Shown in pieces: positions 29,056-37,043 of a stretch of DNA of 64,000 nt (position 1 is the stretch's first letter; each line of letters opens with the position of its first letter). The notes under the pieces are model-generated. The model searched no databases and had not been told where the DNA came from. It saw only the letters and a list, made by a program, of their open reading frames with translations. The stretch lies in the NCBI RefSeq assembly GCF_013009075.1, contig NZ_CP053108.1:2666001-2730000 (forward strand). Reading direction: 5' to 3'. The position numbers were made by a program, and so were the translations under genes. Origin of the DNA: Halomonas sp. TA22 (lineage in GTDB: Bacteria; Pseudomonadota; Gammaproteobacteria; Pseudomonadales; Halomonadaceae).

Positions 29056-29742
29056 TTAGAGAATCTGCTTGACGTCACTCAGCGCGACCTGACCATACAC
29101 AGCGCCCAGGTCGAGGCGCACGCTACCGTTCTGGCTGGGCGTCACACCCCCCACCACGGCGTAGTTGAGCGTATCGACGGCGATCGCCTTGTCATCGCTG
29201 GTCGCTTCGATACTGACGCGATAGCTGCCCGCCGTTACCTGCTGGCCATCACTGCTCTTGCCGTCCCAGCTGAAGGATTCGACGCCAGCGCTGACCGGAC
29301 CGATGTCGTACTGATTGATCACCTGGCCACTGGCATTGGTGATCGTGACCTTCACATTCTCGGCCGACTGTGCCAGCTCGACGCCGAAGGGCGTGCTGTA
29401 GGCCTGCCCCGACTCGTCGATAGCCAGCTGGATGCGGTCGCCCGGCACCAGTACGCCTTGCCCGATCAGGCCGGAGGCCTGGAGCATCTGGCTGGCATCG
29501 ATTTGAGAGGTGATCCCCTTCAGAGTGGTCTCGAGCTTTTCGATCCCGGCGACGGTATTGATCTGTGCGATCTGCGAGGTCAGGTTATGATTGTCCATCG
29601 GATCAAGCGGATCCTGATGCTGCATCTGGGTGATCAACAACGTCATGAAATCGTTCATGATGTCATTGGAAGCACTCTGATTCTTGCTCGTACTGGTGGT
29701 ATTCAGGCTGTTGAGCACGCTGTTATCGATCGTGTTACTCAC
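29056..29742 (-). CDS. flgD: Flagellar hook-capping/scaffold protein FlgD
   Basis: FlgD caps the growing hook and is absent from the finished organelle. The 228-residue product has the N-terminal FlgD signature with NDFMTLLITQMQHQDPLDPM and the FLGD tudor/Fn3-like domains in the C-terminal half (FSWDGKSSDGQQV). It starts at a GTG three bases after the flgC stop, with GAGGG inside the end of flgC serving as ribosome-binding site. Confidence 0.97.
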   Translation of the reverse strand: MSNTIDNSVLNSLNTTSTSKNQSASNDIMNDFMTLLITQMQHQDPLDPMDNHNLTSQIAQINTVAGIEKLETTLKGITSQIDASQMLQASGLIGQGVLVPGDRIQLAIDESGQAYSTPFGVELAQSAENVKVTITNASGQVINQYDIGPVSAGVESFSWDGKSSDGQQVTAGSYRVSIEATSDDKAIAVDTLNYAVVGGVTPSQNGSVRLDLGAVYGQVALSDVKQIL

Positions 29743-29745
29743 GGC

Positions 29746-30153
29746 TTAGCCCTCGCCCAGCGTCAATGTCTTGAGCATCATCTGCTTGCTGGTGTTCATC
29801 ACCTCGACGTTGGCCTGGTAGGAGCGCGACGCAGAGATCATGTTGACCATTTCATGGACCGGCTCGACGTTGGGCATGGTCACATAGCCCTCCTCATTGG
29901 CCAGCGGATGCTCGGGACGGTACTCCAAGCGCATCGGGCTTGGGTCATCGACCACTTGAGAGACTCGCACCCCACCGGTGCCGTGACGCCCCTGCGCCTG
30001 TGTCTCGAACATCACCTGCTTGGCGCGGTACGCCTGGCCATCCGGACCGGCCACGCTATCGGCATTGGCCAGGTTGCTGGCGGTAACGTTCATGCGCTGC
30101 GCCTGGGCGCTCATCGCCGAACCGGATATATCGAATACGGAAAACATCGACAT
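29746..30153 (-). CDS. flgC: Flagellar proximal rod protein FlgC
   Basis: FlgC is a proximal-rod protein. The 135-residue product has the N-terminal rod motif ([19 protein letters not shown]) and the C-terminal signature [25 protein letters not shown] precedes the ATG. Length and position right after flgB are canonical. Confidence 0.98.
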   Translation of the reverse strand: MSMFSVFDISGSAMSAQAQRMNVTASNLANADSVAGPDGQAYRAKQVMFETQAQGRHGTGGVRVSQVVDDPSPMRLEYRPEHPLANEEGYVTMPNVEPVHEMVNMISASRSYQANVEVMNTSKQMMLKTLTLGEG

Positions 30154-30170
30154 CGTGTGACTCCTGCGTA

Positions 30171-30584
30171 TTATTCGGGCTGCATCGCGGTCTTCAGACC
30201 CTGGATACGGCTGTTGATCATGGTCAGGGCGGCCTGGTAACGCACCGCGTTATCGGCGAATTGGGTACGCTCGCGGTCCATATCCACAGTGTTGCCATCG
30301 AGACTTGGCTGATCCGGGATGCGATACAGCAACTCCTGAATGGCAGGAGCGGAACTCCTGGCCTCTATGTGCCGGGCCGAGGTGGTGGCGAGTGCCATAC
30401 CGCTGCCACTCTGGCGGCCGCTCTCCATCACCCGAGACAGTTCGCGGGAAAAGTCCATGTCACGCGCCTTGTAGTTGGGCGTATCGGCATTGGCGATATT
30501 GCTTGCCAGTACCTCATGACGCTCGGCACGGAGGTTCAAAGCCTCCTGATGAAAGCGCAGGGCACCATCGAGCTGATCGATCAT
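30171..30584 (-). CDS. flgB: Flagellar proximal rod protein FlgB
   Basis: FlgB is a proximal-rod protein and heads the long minus-strand block. The 137-residue product has [20 protein letters not shown] and [12 protein letters not shown], the FlgB signature, and the C-terminal [20 protein letters not shown]. The frame is open upstream to 30725. The ATG at 30584 is chosen because GGAGG lies about 9 bases before it and the product then has the normal length. The promoter region is shared with flgA in the 204-base divergent gap. Confidence 0.97.
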   Translation of the reverse strand: MIDQLDGALRFHQEALNLRAERHEVLASNIANADTPNYKARDMDFSRELSRVMESGRQSGSGMALATTSARHIEARSSAPAIQELLYRIPDQPSLDGNTVDMDRERTQFADNAVRYQAALTMINSRIQGLKTAMQPE

Positions 30585-30788
30585 CCATTGAACCTCCGTC
30601 TTGCGTGACCGGTGCGGCCACAGGGGTATTGGGTCAGCGTGAAGATTAGATGAACGGCTGTCCTGGCAAAGCCGCAAACAGACCGTGAATCCCGCTTCAT
30701 TTTCGACGATGCATTCTGGTGCCAATGCCTAGAATCGTGATCCTTGCTCATTCACTCCTTCTCGCGGCAGACCGCGCTGGAGAGTCCT

Positions 30789-31499
30789 ATGTCTTGCACC
30801 ACTCTTGCCTTGCGCTGGTCCCTATCGCTGCTTGCCTGCCTGCTGGGCCTTGCCCTTGCATTGAGCGCCGAAGCCAACAGCACCGCCCAGACCGAGCTGA
30901 CCGATCGGGTTAACGCCTTCCTTTACGAGCAGAGCCAGTCGCTGGGAAGCGAAGTGCATATCGAAGTTCACCCCCCATCGGCGCACCTTCCGGCCTGCAT
31001 CGATCCGCAGCCCTTCCTGCCGCATGCCAATGCCACGCTTAACGGTCGTGTCTCGGTAGGGGTACGCTGCGGTGACCAAGGAGGGCAGGTGCGCTATATG
31101 CAAGCAACGGTGACTGTGATTGGCGAGTACGTGACCGTTCGACGCGACCTCGCTCCCGGCACGATTCTCGATGCCGGGATGCTGGAACTGCGCGAAGCCT
31201 CAATGGGACGCATGCCCCGCGATGTCATTACCGACATGAGCCAGGCGGTAGGCCAGCAGGCCGCCAGACCCCTGCGCGAGGGCATGCCGCTGACGTCTCA
31301 GCTGTTGCGGGAAATTTACCTGGTCGAGCGTGGCGCCAGGGTTCGCATCGAAGCGAGTGGCAGCGGCTTCTCCATCAGCCGTGAAGGCGAGGCGCTGGAT
31401 AGCGGTGCCATGGGCAGCGAAGTCCGGGTACGCCTCGATAACCGCGACATGTTGAGAGCCCGGGTCAGCGGCCACAATCGTCTAGAAGTGATTTACTAA
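30789..31499 (+). CDS. flgA: Flagellar P-ring assembly chaperone FlgA
   Basis: FlgA is the periplasmic chaperone for P-ring formation by FlgI. The 236-residue product has a signal peptide (about 1-31). The SAF/FlgA C-terminal domain follows, with VRRDLAPGTILDAGMLE and a final GSEVRVRLDNRDMLRARVSG segment. The ATG at 30789 is preferred to an upstream TTG because GGAGAG lies 4 bases before it and the signal peptide then begins properly. It is divergent from flgB and followed by flgM and flgN. Confidence 0.95.
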   Translation: MSCTTLALRWSLSLLACLLGLALALSAEANSTAQTELTDRVNAFLYEQSQSLGSEVHIEVHPPSAHLPACIDPQPFLPHANATLNGRVSVGVRCGDQGGQVRYMQATVTVIGEYVTVRRDLAPGTILDAGMLELREASMGRMPRDVITDMSQAVGQQAARPLREGMPLTSQLLREIYLVERGARVRIEASGSGFSISREGEALDSGAMGSEVRVRLDNRDMLRARVSGHNRLEVIY

Positions 31500-31506
31500 A
31501 TTCGAT

Positions 31507-31533
31507 TCAAGTTCATCGTTTCCTGGCCGATAC
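31507..31533 (+). promoter_or_regulatory. Sigma-28 (FliA) promoter for flgMN
   Basis: TCAAGTTC (31507-31514), an 11-base spacer and GCCGATAC (31526-31533) match the FliA consensus at 13 of 16 positions. The element lies 32 bases before the flgM GTG, the same place as the class III flgM promoter of Salmonella. It gives the anti-sigma factor a late supply in addition to read-through from flgA. Confidence 0.85.
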
Positions 31534-31565
31534 TAGAGGAAAGGCATGAACCAAAGAGGCTTCCC

Positions 31566-31856
31566 GTGAAAATCGATAGCTCCCATCCGCTGAATCGCAC
31601 CAATCAGAGTGAGTTGAGCGGCGCTCCCAAGAGCACACCCAGCACCGCCGGCAGCAAGGCCAGCACACCGGCGGCAGTCACCCATTTGAGCCAGTCCGGC
31701 GCTAACAGCAGCCAGGATATCGATAGCGCTCGTGTCGAGGAGATACGCCAGGCAATCAGTGAGGGCCGCCTGGAGATCCACGCCGAGCGCATCGCCGATG
31801 GTCTGCTAAACAGCATCCGCGACATGCTCAACGACAATTCAGGTTCCTCACGCTAA
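31566..31856 (+). CDS. flgM: Anti-sigma-28 factor FlgM
   Basis: FlgM binds FliA and blocks late flagellar genes until it is exported through the finished hook. The 96-residue product has a polar Ser/Thr/Gly-rich N-terminal half. The conserved C-terminal sigma-binding helices are seen in VEEIRQAISEGRLEIHAERI and ADGLLNSIRDML. The start is a GTG with AGAGG 6 bases upstream. It is preceded by its own sigma-28 promoter, and its stop overlaps the flgN ATG by one base (TAATG). Confidence 0.94.
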   Translation: MKIDSSHPLNRTNQSELSGAPKSTPSTAGSKASTPAAVTHLSQSGANSSQDIDSARVEEIRQAISEGRLEIHAERIADGLLNSIRDMLNDNSGSSR

Positions 31857-32308
31857 TGAGTCTCGCCGCCCATCTCACCCGCCAGCATCAGCGCCTCGAG
31901 GCACTGGTAACCAGTTTGCTCGAGGAGCGTGAAGCCCTCATACCGGGGCAGATCGATGGGCAGCGTCTCAATGGCATCGCCACCATCAAGCAGGAGCTGC
32001 TCGCTGAACTTGATCAGCTCGAGGCTCAGCGGCGAAAGGCCCAGCATAAACTCGGCTATGCCGATGGTCTGTCAGGCGCAGAAGAGGCGGCACGCGATTA
32101 CGACTGCCTCGGCGAGTGGAGTAAGATGCGCGAGCTCACCGAACGTGCGCGGCGTCTCAACGAACTCAATGGCGAATTGATACAAGGCCGACTACGCCTC
32201 AATCAGCGCACACTCAACTTTCTACACGACGTGACAGGCAAGACGTTGTATGGCCCCGATGGCCAAGCTCCGCGCCAGCGCTTTGCCAACGTCTCCTCCA
32301 AGGTCTAG
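31856..32308 (+). CDS. flgN: FlgN export chaperone for hook-junction proteins
   Basis: FlgN escorts FlgK and FlgL to the export gate. The 150-residue product is helical throughout with coiled-coil character and a C-terminus with LRLNQRTLNFLHDVTGKTLY-type residues, where the NQR/LNFL pattern is typical of FlgN. Overlap with flgM is one base, as expected for the flgMN pair. Family conservation is low, so context carries much of the assignment. Confidence 0.9.
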   Translation: MSLAAHLTRQHQRLEALVTSLLEEREALIPGQIDGQRLNGIATIKQELLAELDQLEAQRRKAQHKLGYADGLSGAEEAARDYDCLGEWSKMRELTERARRLNELNGELIQGRLRLNQRTLNFLHDVTGKTLYGPDGQAPRQRFANVSSKV

Positions 32309-32326
32309 ACCACGACGTTTGCGAAC

Positions 32327-32343
32327 TTGACGAAGCGCGTCAA
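32327..32343 (+). terminator. Small hairpin after flgN
   Basis: TTGACG and CGTCAA enclose a 5-base loop about 20 bases after the flgN stop. There is no T-run, so terminator activity is uncertain. The remaining gap up to 32441 shows no sigma-28 site and no confident promoter. Confidence 0.3.
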
Positions 32344-32441
32344 CTCATCAATAGTCGACAATGAATTTTACCTAAAACATACGCGCTATTACTTAACCTT
32401 ACAGTTAAAAGGCGACAGCGGCATTGAAGGGAGCATAAGGA

Positions 32442-34016
32442 GTGTTGCAAACCGCCGACCCTTTGAAGCGTAATAGCACCAGTTTCGCCAACACCTTTAC
32501 GGATTTGCCCGACACACTGCGTGACCAACTTGCGCTCGTCTCTCCTCTGCCCTCGCTCCCCTCATCAGTCCTGAAGGTCATCAATTTAGCGCAGTCGGCA
32601 GACAGCGGTCTGCATGAGTACGCCTCTGCCATCGAACAGGATCCCGCATTGACACTGCGCCTGCTCTCCATGGCCAACAGTGTCTTTCATGCTCCCGCCC
32701 TGCCCACCGTCACCTGCCAGGATGCGGTATCCCGGCTCGGGCTGGATGCGACGCTATCGATAGCGCTCGGGTTTGGCCTTGCCAACACCTCCCTGCCGAA
32801 GGACGATAGCCGCCTCGATCTGACTCACTTCTGGCAACGCTCACTGCTCGCAGCCCTCATTGCCCAGCGCCTTGCCCGCTACCACCGCCTGCCCACGTCA
32901 GGGTGCGCCTTTACTCTTGGCTTGCTGCAAGACATTGGCATGCTCGCGCTGGATGCATGCGTCCCAACACTCTATGGAGAGCTGTACGAGAGCAGCGACG
33001 ATCATGTTTCACTTTGCAAGCGTGAGAGAGCGTTATGGGGATGCGACCATGCATTGATAGGGGGCTGGCTAGCGGCCCAGTGGCAACTTCCCGCCAGGCT
33101 GGTCAAGGGAATTACCTCAAGCCATGCCAATCTCGAAGAGGAGAGTCTTCTTCAGCGCTGCATCATCGCTTCCGGCACGATGGCCGACGCCTGGCTGGCA
33201 CCGATCCCCGCACTCGAACTGGCCGTGGTACTGCCGCAAATCACCCATGCCCTGGCCCTCGATGACGTCACTTTCGATCAGTTGGTGGTGTCGTTGCAGA
33301 TCGAACTGCCCCGCCTTTCGACCCTGATGGCGCTGACCCAACCATCAGGTTTCGATGCCCGCCAGATTCTGTTCGAGGCAAAGCAGCTGCTCCATACCCA
33401 CAGCCTGCGGCTAAACAAGCAACTGACCATCCAACAAAAAGAGCTCCAGAAGCTCAGGGATAGCCACGCGGCGCTCGATCAGCGTGTGCGCTTCGATGGC
33501 CTGACGCGCCTCTATAACCGGCCTTATCTCGAAAAGCTGCTTGGCGAACATTTTGAGCGGGCACGTTGCAATGCCATCTCACTGGCCGTGATCTTCATCG
33601 ACCTGGACCACTTCAAGAAGCTCAACGACGAGCATGGCCATCGACTGGGAGATGAGGTACTGAAGGCATTCGCCGAGTTGCTCAAGGAGCAGCTAGACGA
33701 ACAGATATTGGGAGGGCGTTATGGAGGCGAGGAATTTCTCCTGTTCATGCCAGGTGCAGGCAATGCTCAAGCGCTCGAGGTTGCCGAGCGCTTGAGCCAC
33801 CGCTTGGCAGAGCGCCCTTTGGCCGATACTGGTACCCGCCACCTCTATGTCACCGCATCGATCGGCATTGCTAATCTCGACGATGGTGACTTCGCCGATG
33901 TCTTCGACTTGATTCATGCCGCCGACCAGGGCATGTACCTCTCCAAGCGTGGCGGGCGAGCGAAGATCTCCCTCTACCAGCCGAGTGTCTCCCCCGCCTC
34001 CCCTCCCAAAGCATGA
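32442..34016 (+). CDS. HDOD-GGDEF protein, probable diguanylate cyclase
   Basis: The 524-residue product combines an HDOD domain (about 25-235; starts with LVSPLPSLPSSVLKVINLAQ, includes GLLQDIGMLALD) with a GGDEF domain (about 345-515). The cyclase half has DGLTRLYNR, the metal-binding FIDLDHFKKLND and a GGEEF active-site signature, so synthesis of c-di-GMP is expected. No RxxD inhibitory site precedes the signature. No membrane segment is seen. The frame has no ATG near its beginning. The GTG at 32442 is chosen because GAAGGGAG lies 8 bases upstream. It follows flgN but appears to have its own transcript. Confidence 0.9.
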   Translation: MLQTADPLKRNSTSFANTFTDLPDTLRDQLALVSPLPSLPSSVLKVINLAQSADSGLHEYASAIEQDPALTLRLLSMANSVFHAPALPTVTCQDAVSRLGLDATLSIALGFGLANTSLPKDDSRLDLTHFWQRSLLAALIAQRLARYHRLPTSGCAFTLGLLQDIGMLALDACVPTLYGELYESSDDHVSLCKRERALWGCDHALIGGWLAAQWQLPARLVKGITSSHANLEEESLLQRCIIASGTMADAWLAPIPALELAVVLPQITHALALDDVTFDQLVVSLQIELPRLSTLMALTQPSGFDARQILFEAKQLLHTHSLRLNKQLTIQQKELQKLRDSHAALDQRVRFDGLTRLYNRPYLEKLLGEHFERARCNAISLAVIFIDLDHFKKLNDEHGHRLGDEVLKAFAELLKEQLDEQILGGRYGGEEFLLFMPGAGNAQALEVAERLSHRLAERPLADTGTRHLYVTASIGIANLDDGDFADVFDLIHAADQGMYLSKRGGRAKISLYQPSVSPASPPKA

Positions 34017-34022
34017 GCAGAA

Positions 34023-34700
34023 TCATTCACTGCGCCTGCGCTCGACCCGACGACGCACCCAGGCGCCCATGAGTAGCAGCAGTGTCAATGCTATCAAGGG
34101 AAGCAGGACATCGATGCTAAAGGCATCTCCGCTCTCCACCGCCTCTAGTGCACCATGTATAGCGCTGGCGTAGACCGCCCACTTGACGCCTAACCCAAGC
34201 AGTGCCGCCACGACAAAGGTACCTAGCGGCAGCCTGAGCAGACCCGCCGCATAATTGATGACGGAGTGAGGAAAGCCGGGAAGGATACGAAAGGCGCATT
34301 GAGTGAAGGCATCGCTACGCTCACTCATCAGCGTCATGATACGTTTGGTAAGTCCCTTGGGCGTCATGCGCTGGCGAAAGCGAGCCGCCAGCCAGTAGGC
34401 GCCGAGCGCCCCCCCAAGGCTACCGATGAGTAGCATCAGAGTAGCAATCCAGGGCGGATGAAACGGTGCGATCAACCATAGCCCGATACTGCCCGGCAGA
34501 CCCACTGCAAGGGTTACCGCCATGATCAGCATCACTGCCAGCATGGTAAGGGGGTGATGGGAGGCCTCCTCGGCCCAATGCCGGAAGGCACTCAGATCCG
34601 GCGACTGCCATATCCAAAGCAGGATCGCCATGATCAACGACCCACCGATGGCGATCCAACGCCACTGAAATCTCGCCTCACTGTCTCTTGCCCGACTCAT
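34023..34700 (-). CDS. TVP38/TMEM64 (DedA-like, VTT-domain) inner-membrane protein
   Basis: The 225-residue product is an integral membrane protein with about five or six membrane segments and the VTT-type motif in FRILPGFPHSVINYAAGLL and LPLGTFVVAALLG. Family members are linked to lipid translocation and membrane homeostasis; the substrate here is unknown. The frame is open upstream to 34739. The ATG at 34700 follows a GGTGGGG sequence and gives a sensible cytoplasmic N-terminus. It ends 6 bases from the convergent HDOD-GGDEF gene. Confidence 0.85.
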   Translation of the reverse strand: MSRARDSEARFQWRWIAIGGSLIMAILLWIWQSPDLSAFRHWAEEASHHPLTMLAVMLIMAVTLAVGLPGSIGLWLIAPFHPPWIATLMLLIGSLGGALGAYWLAARFRQRMTPKGLTKRIMTLMSERSDAFTQCAFRILPGFPHSVINYAAGLLRLPLGTFVVAALLGLGVKWAVYASAIHGALEAVESGDAFSIDVLLPLIALTLLLLMGAWVRRRVERRRSE

Positions 34701-34772
34701 GTCCCCACCGGATATATCGAATGCGGCCAATGGTGACATGAATCGGGGCCACGCTCCATCACGCTGGCGCGA

Positions 34773-34925
34773 CTAGCTTGCGGAAGTCTCCTCTTCTCGC
34801 TCATCAAGGACAGCGACGGCATTCGCTTCCTGACGTTCTGCATTCAGGATGCGCAGATCGAGATAGTGCAGCACGCCCAGTTGAGCGAACAGGACAGTAA
34901 AGCAGAGCAACACGCCTTTCCACAT
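34773..34925 (-). CDS. Possible 50-residue single-pass membrane peptide
   Basis: An ATG-initiated frame of 50 codons reads MWKGVLLCFTVLFAQLGVLH, a hydrophobic segment after one Lys, and then a soluble tail. The tail is rich in Glu, Arg and Ala and ends in DEREEETSAS, so the peptide looks like a signal-anchored small membrane protein. It lies in the 347-base stretch between the TVP38-like gene and the SRPBCC gene, on the same strand as both. Against it: I see no good ribosome-binding site before the ATG, and I do not recognise a family. Confidence 0.42.
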   Translation of the reverse strand: MWKGVLLCFTVLFAQLGVLHYLDLRILNAERQEANAVAVLDEREEETSAS

Positions 34926-35047
34926 GGTAGGTGGCCATCATCAGCAGGAAGCCGGGGCTTCGACATGTGCAGTGTAATCCGCTCTCGACAGCGGCAGTAG
35001 TCCTATTTTGCCCTCACGCAGGTCTACCACTCCGCTCCCACGTCTCG

Positions 35048-35458
35048 CTATAGCCTCGCCTCGACACGCTCGAGTATCTGCCGGCCGACCTTGGCTACCA
35101 GGGGTTTGGCCGCACGATTGACCGTGCTCTGCACCAGGCGATTCTTGATGTGATAGCTCACGCTCAGCGACACCTCGGTACCCTCCGGCACTGCCCGCAA
35201 GCGATAGCAGCCTTCATTGCGCACCCCATCGAGCGACTCCCAGGCCAGCCGCTCGGGTGCACTTTTCTCGGTGATCGTTACATCGAAGGTCCAGTCCATC
35301 CCTACTGCACGAATGTGCCAGCGATAGCGCTGATTCCCAAGCGGCTCGACGGCCTCGATCAGGTCCGAATAATCCGCGAAGTCCTCGACGCGTTCGAGCA
35401 GAGCGAACACCCGCTCGGGCGGGGCATGCACAATGGCCGTATGTTCAATGGTCGCCAT
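35048..35458 (-). CDS. SRPBCC (START-like) family protein
   Basis: The 136-residue product has the SRPBCC ligand-binding fold pattern: an opening strand with IEHTAIVHAPPERVFALLER, VEDFADYSDLIEAVEPL, central strands with YRWHIRAVGMDWTFDVTI, and a C-terminal helix (VNRAAKPLVAKVGRQILERV). Such proteins bind hydrophobic ligands or act in ubiquinone and ribosome-related roles (COQ10/RatA-like). Nothing in the sequence fixes the ligand. It is divergent from queC, with a 201-base gap. Confidence 0.8.
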   Translation of the reverse strand: MATIEHTAIVHAPPERVFALLERVEDFADYSDLIEAVEPLGNQRYRWHIRAVGMDWTFDVTITEKSAPERLAWESLDGVRNEGCYRLRAVPEGTEVSLSVSYHIKNRLVQSTVNRAAKPLVAKVGRQILERVEARL

Positions 35459-35659
35459 AAGCTATCCGGTTGTTGAATCTCCCATGAGAGTAACCATGAG
35501 TGGCGCCAACGGCTAGCCTTGCGTTGCGTGCTGGCCACTGTTCATCGGCATCGCTACAATGCCCACCTCGCCCGGACCGGATCCCGGGCCTGCACCACGC
35601 CAACGCCCCATTGCGGAAGGCAAGTGCAGCATCATAAATTCTCCGCAGAAGGCTCCGTC

Positions 35660-36406
35660 ATGTCTTGTCCCTCTAACGCTTCTCCCGCTGCCCACCCTCG
35701 CGCTGTCGTGATCTACTCCGGCGGCATGGACTCCTATACCGTATTGCATCGTATCCTGAAGGAAGGCTATGAAGTGCATGCCCTGTCGTTCGACTACGGC
35801 CAACGCCACGCCTGTGAACTCGACGTCGCCCGGCGCGTCTGCCAGCGTCTCGGAATTGCCCATCAGGTCATCGATATTCGCGCCATCCATGGGTTGATCG
35901 ACAATTCGGCACTGACCGATGCCAGCCGCGCCCTACCTGCCGGCGAGTATGACGGCAGCAACATGGCAGCCACGGTGGTGCCCAATCGCAACATGATCCT
36001 GCTATCGCTGGCCATTGCCCAGGCGGTCAACATCGGAGCTGACAAGGTCTTCTATGGCGCTCATGGAGGTGATCATGTGCTCTATCCCGATTGCCGCCCT
36101 GAGTTCGTCGAGCGCATGAACGATGTTGCCGCTATCGCCAATTTCGACGCCATCCAGGTCGTGGCACCCTACCTGCATGTCAGCAAGACCGATATCCTGG
36201 CCGACGGGCTGGCCATGCAGCTCGACTACTCGCAGACCTGGACCTGCTATCTGGGCGGCTCACTGGCATGTGGCGAGTGCGGCAGCTGTCAGGAGCGCTT
36301 GGCGGCCTTCAGAGACAATGACCGCGAGGATCCGTTGAGCTATTTCCGGCGGCCTGAGTCTTCCACGGCGGTGCCGGAGCCTGGCAGGAGCGGCAAGGAT
36401 GTATAG
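35660..36406 (+). CDS. queC: 7-cyano-7-deazaguanine synthase QueC
   Basis: QueC converts 7-carboxy-7-deazaguanine to preQ0 with ATP and ammonia, in queuosine synthesis. The 248-residue product has the PP-loop [11 protein letters not shown], the FDYGQRH segment and the C-terminal zinc Cys cluster with CGECGSC. The frame extends upstream, but the ATG at 35660 has AGAAGG 7 bases before it and precedes the PP-loop by a normal distance. Its end overlaps queE by 8 bases. I looked for a preQ1 riboswitch in the leader and did not recognise one. Confidence 0.95.
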   Translation: MSCPSNASPAAHPRAVVIYSGGMDSYTVLHRILKEGYEVHALSFDYGQRHACELDVARRVCQRLGIAHQVIDIRAIHGLIDNSALTDASRALPAGEYDGSNMAATVVPNRNMILLSLAIAQAVNIGADKVFYGAHGGDHVLYPDCRPEFVERMNDVAAIANFDAIQVVAPYLHVSKTDILADGLAMQLDYSQTWTCYLGGSLACGECGSCQERLAAFRDNDREDPLSYFRRPESSTAVPEPGRSGKDV

Positions 36407-37043
36407 CGTCAAGGAAGCCTTCTATACCCTTCAGGGAGAAGGCGCCCAGGCGGGTCGAGCCAGTGTGTTCTGCCGCTTCAGCGGCTGCAATCTCTGGTCT
36501 GGCCGTAGCAGGGATCGACAGGCGAGCATTTGCCGATTCTGCGATACCGACTTCATCGGCACCAATGGCCCCGGCGGCGGCCGCTTTGCCACAGCCGAGC
36601 ATCTGGCGGTTCACCTGGCCGCACTTTGGCCCGATGACGCAGGCAGTGCGATCCCCTACGCAGTATTCACTGGCGGCGAGCCGCTTCTGCAGCTGGACAC
36701 GCCGTTGATCGACGCCATGCATGAGCATGGCTTCGAAGTCGCGGTGGAGACCAACGGTACCCTGCCCGCGCCCAGAGGCATCGACTGGCTATGTGTCAGC
36801 CCCAAGGGAACAAGCGAGCTGAAGATCCTCTCCGGTAATGAACTCAAGCTGGTCTATCCGCAGGCGGATGCTCCTCCAGAGCGGTTCGAATCCTTGGCAT
36901 TCGACCATTTCTATCTTCAGCCCATGGATCTGCGCCCCCAGGGAATCGCCAACGATACGCTGTCGGATACGCTGGACTACTGCCTGACATCTCCCCAGTG
37001 GCGCCTTTCAATGCAGATACACAAGATTGCAGGATTCGCCTGA
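36399..37043 (+). CDS. queE: 7-carboxy-7-deazaguanine synthase QueE (radical SAM)
   Basis: QueE rearranges 6-carboxytetrahydropterin to 7-carboxy-7-deazaguanine by radical SAM chemistry. The 214-residue product starts with [20 protein letters not shown]. It carries the QueE-type expanded cluster motif C-x14-C-x2-C (Cys before NLWSG, then CRFCDT), plus the FTGGEPLLQ and VETNGT segments. It overlaps queC by 8 bases and queD by one base, so the three are in one operon in the order C-E-D. Confidence 0.95.
   Translation: MYSVKEAFYTLQGEGAQAGRASVFCRFSGCNLWSGRSRDRQASICRFCDTDFIGTNGPGGGRFATAEHLAVHLAALWPDDAGSAIPYAVFTGGEPLLQLDTPLIDAMHEHGFEVAVETNGTLPAPRGIDWLCVSPKGTSELKILSGNELKLVYPQADAPPERFESLAFDHFYLQPMDLRPQGIANDTLSDTLDYCLTSPQWRLSMQIHKIAGFA

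Noticed and set aside
30711-30728. Sigma-54-like sequence TGGCAC...ATGCA on the minus strand upstream of flgB
   Set aside because: The GG and GC elements are 9 bases apart instead of the strictly required 10, and no other sigma-54 sites occur in the locus.
34708-34727. Sequence ACCGGATATATCGAAT, also found in flgC near 30120
   Set aside because: A single shared 16-base string is about what chance allows in 64 kb on two strands; one copy is inside flgC coding sequence and no further copies were noticed.
35459-35659. Possible preQ1 or other riboswitch in the queC leader
   Set aside because: I could not see the C-rich/A-rich pseudoknot layout of preQ1 aptamers; a covariance search would be needed to change this.
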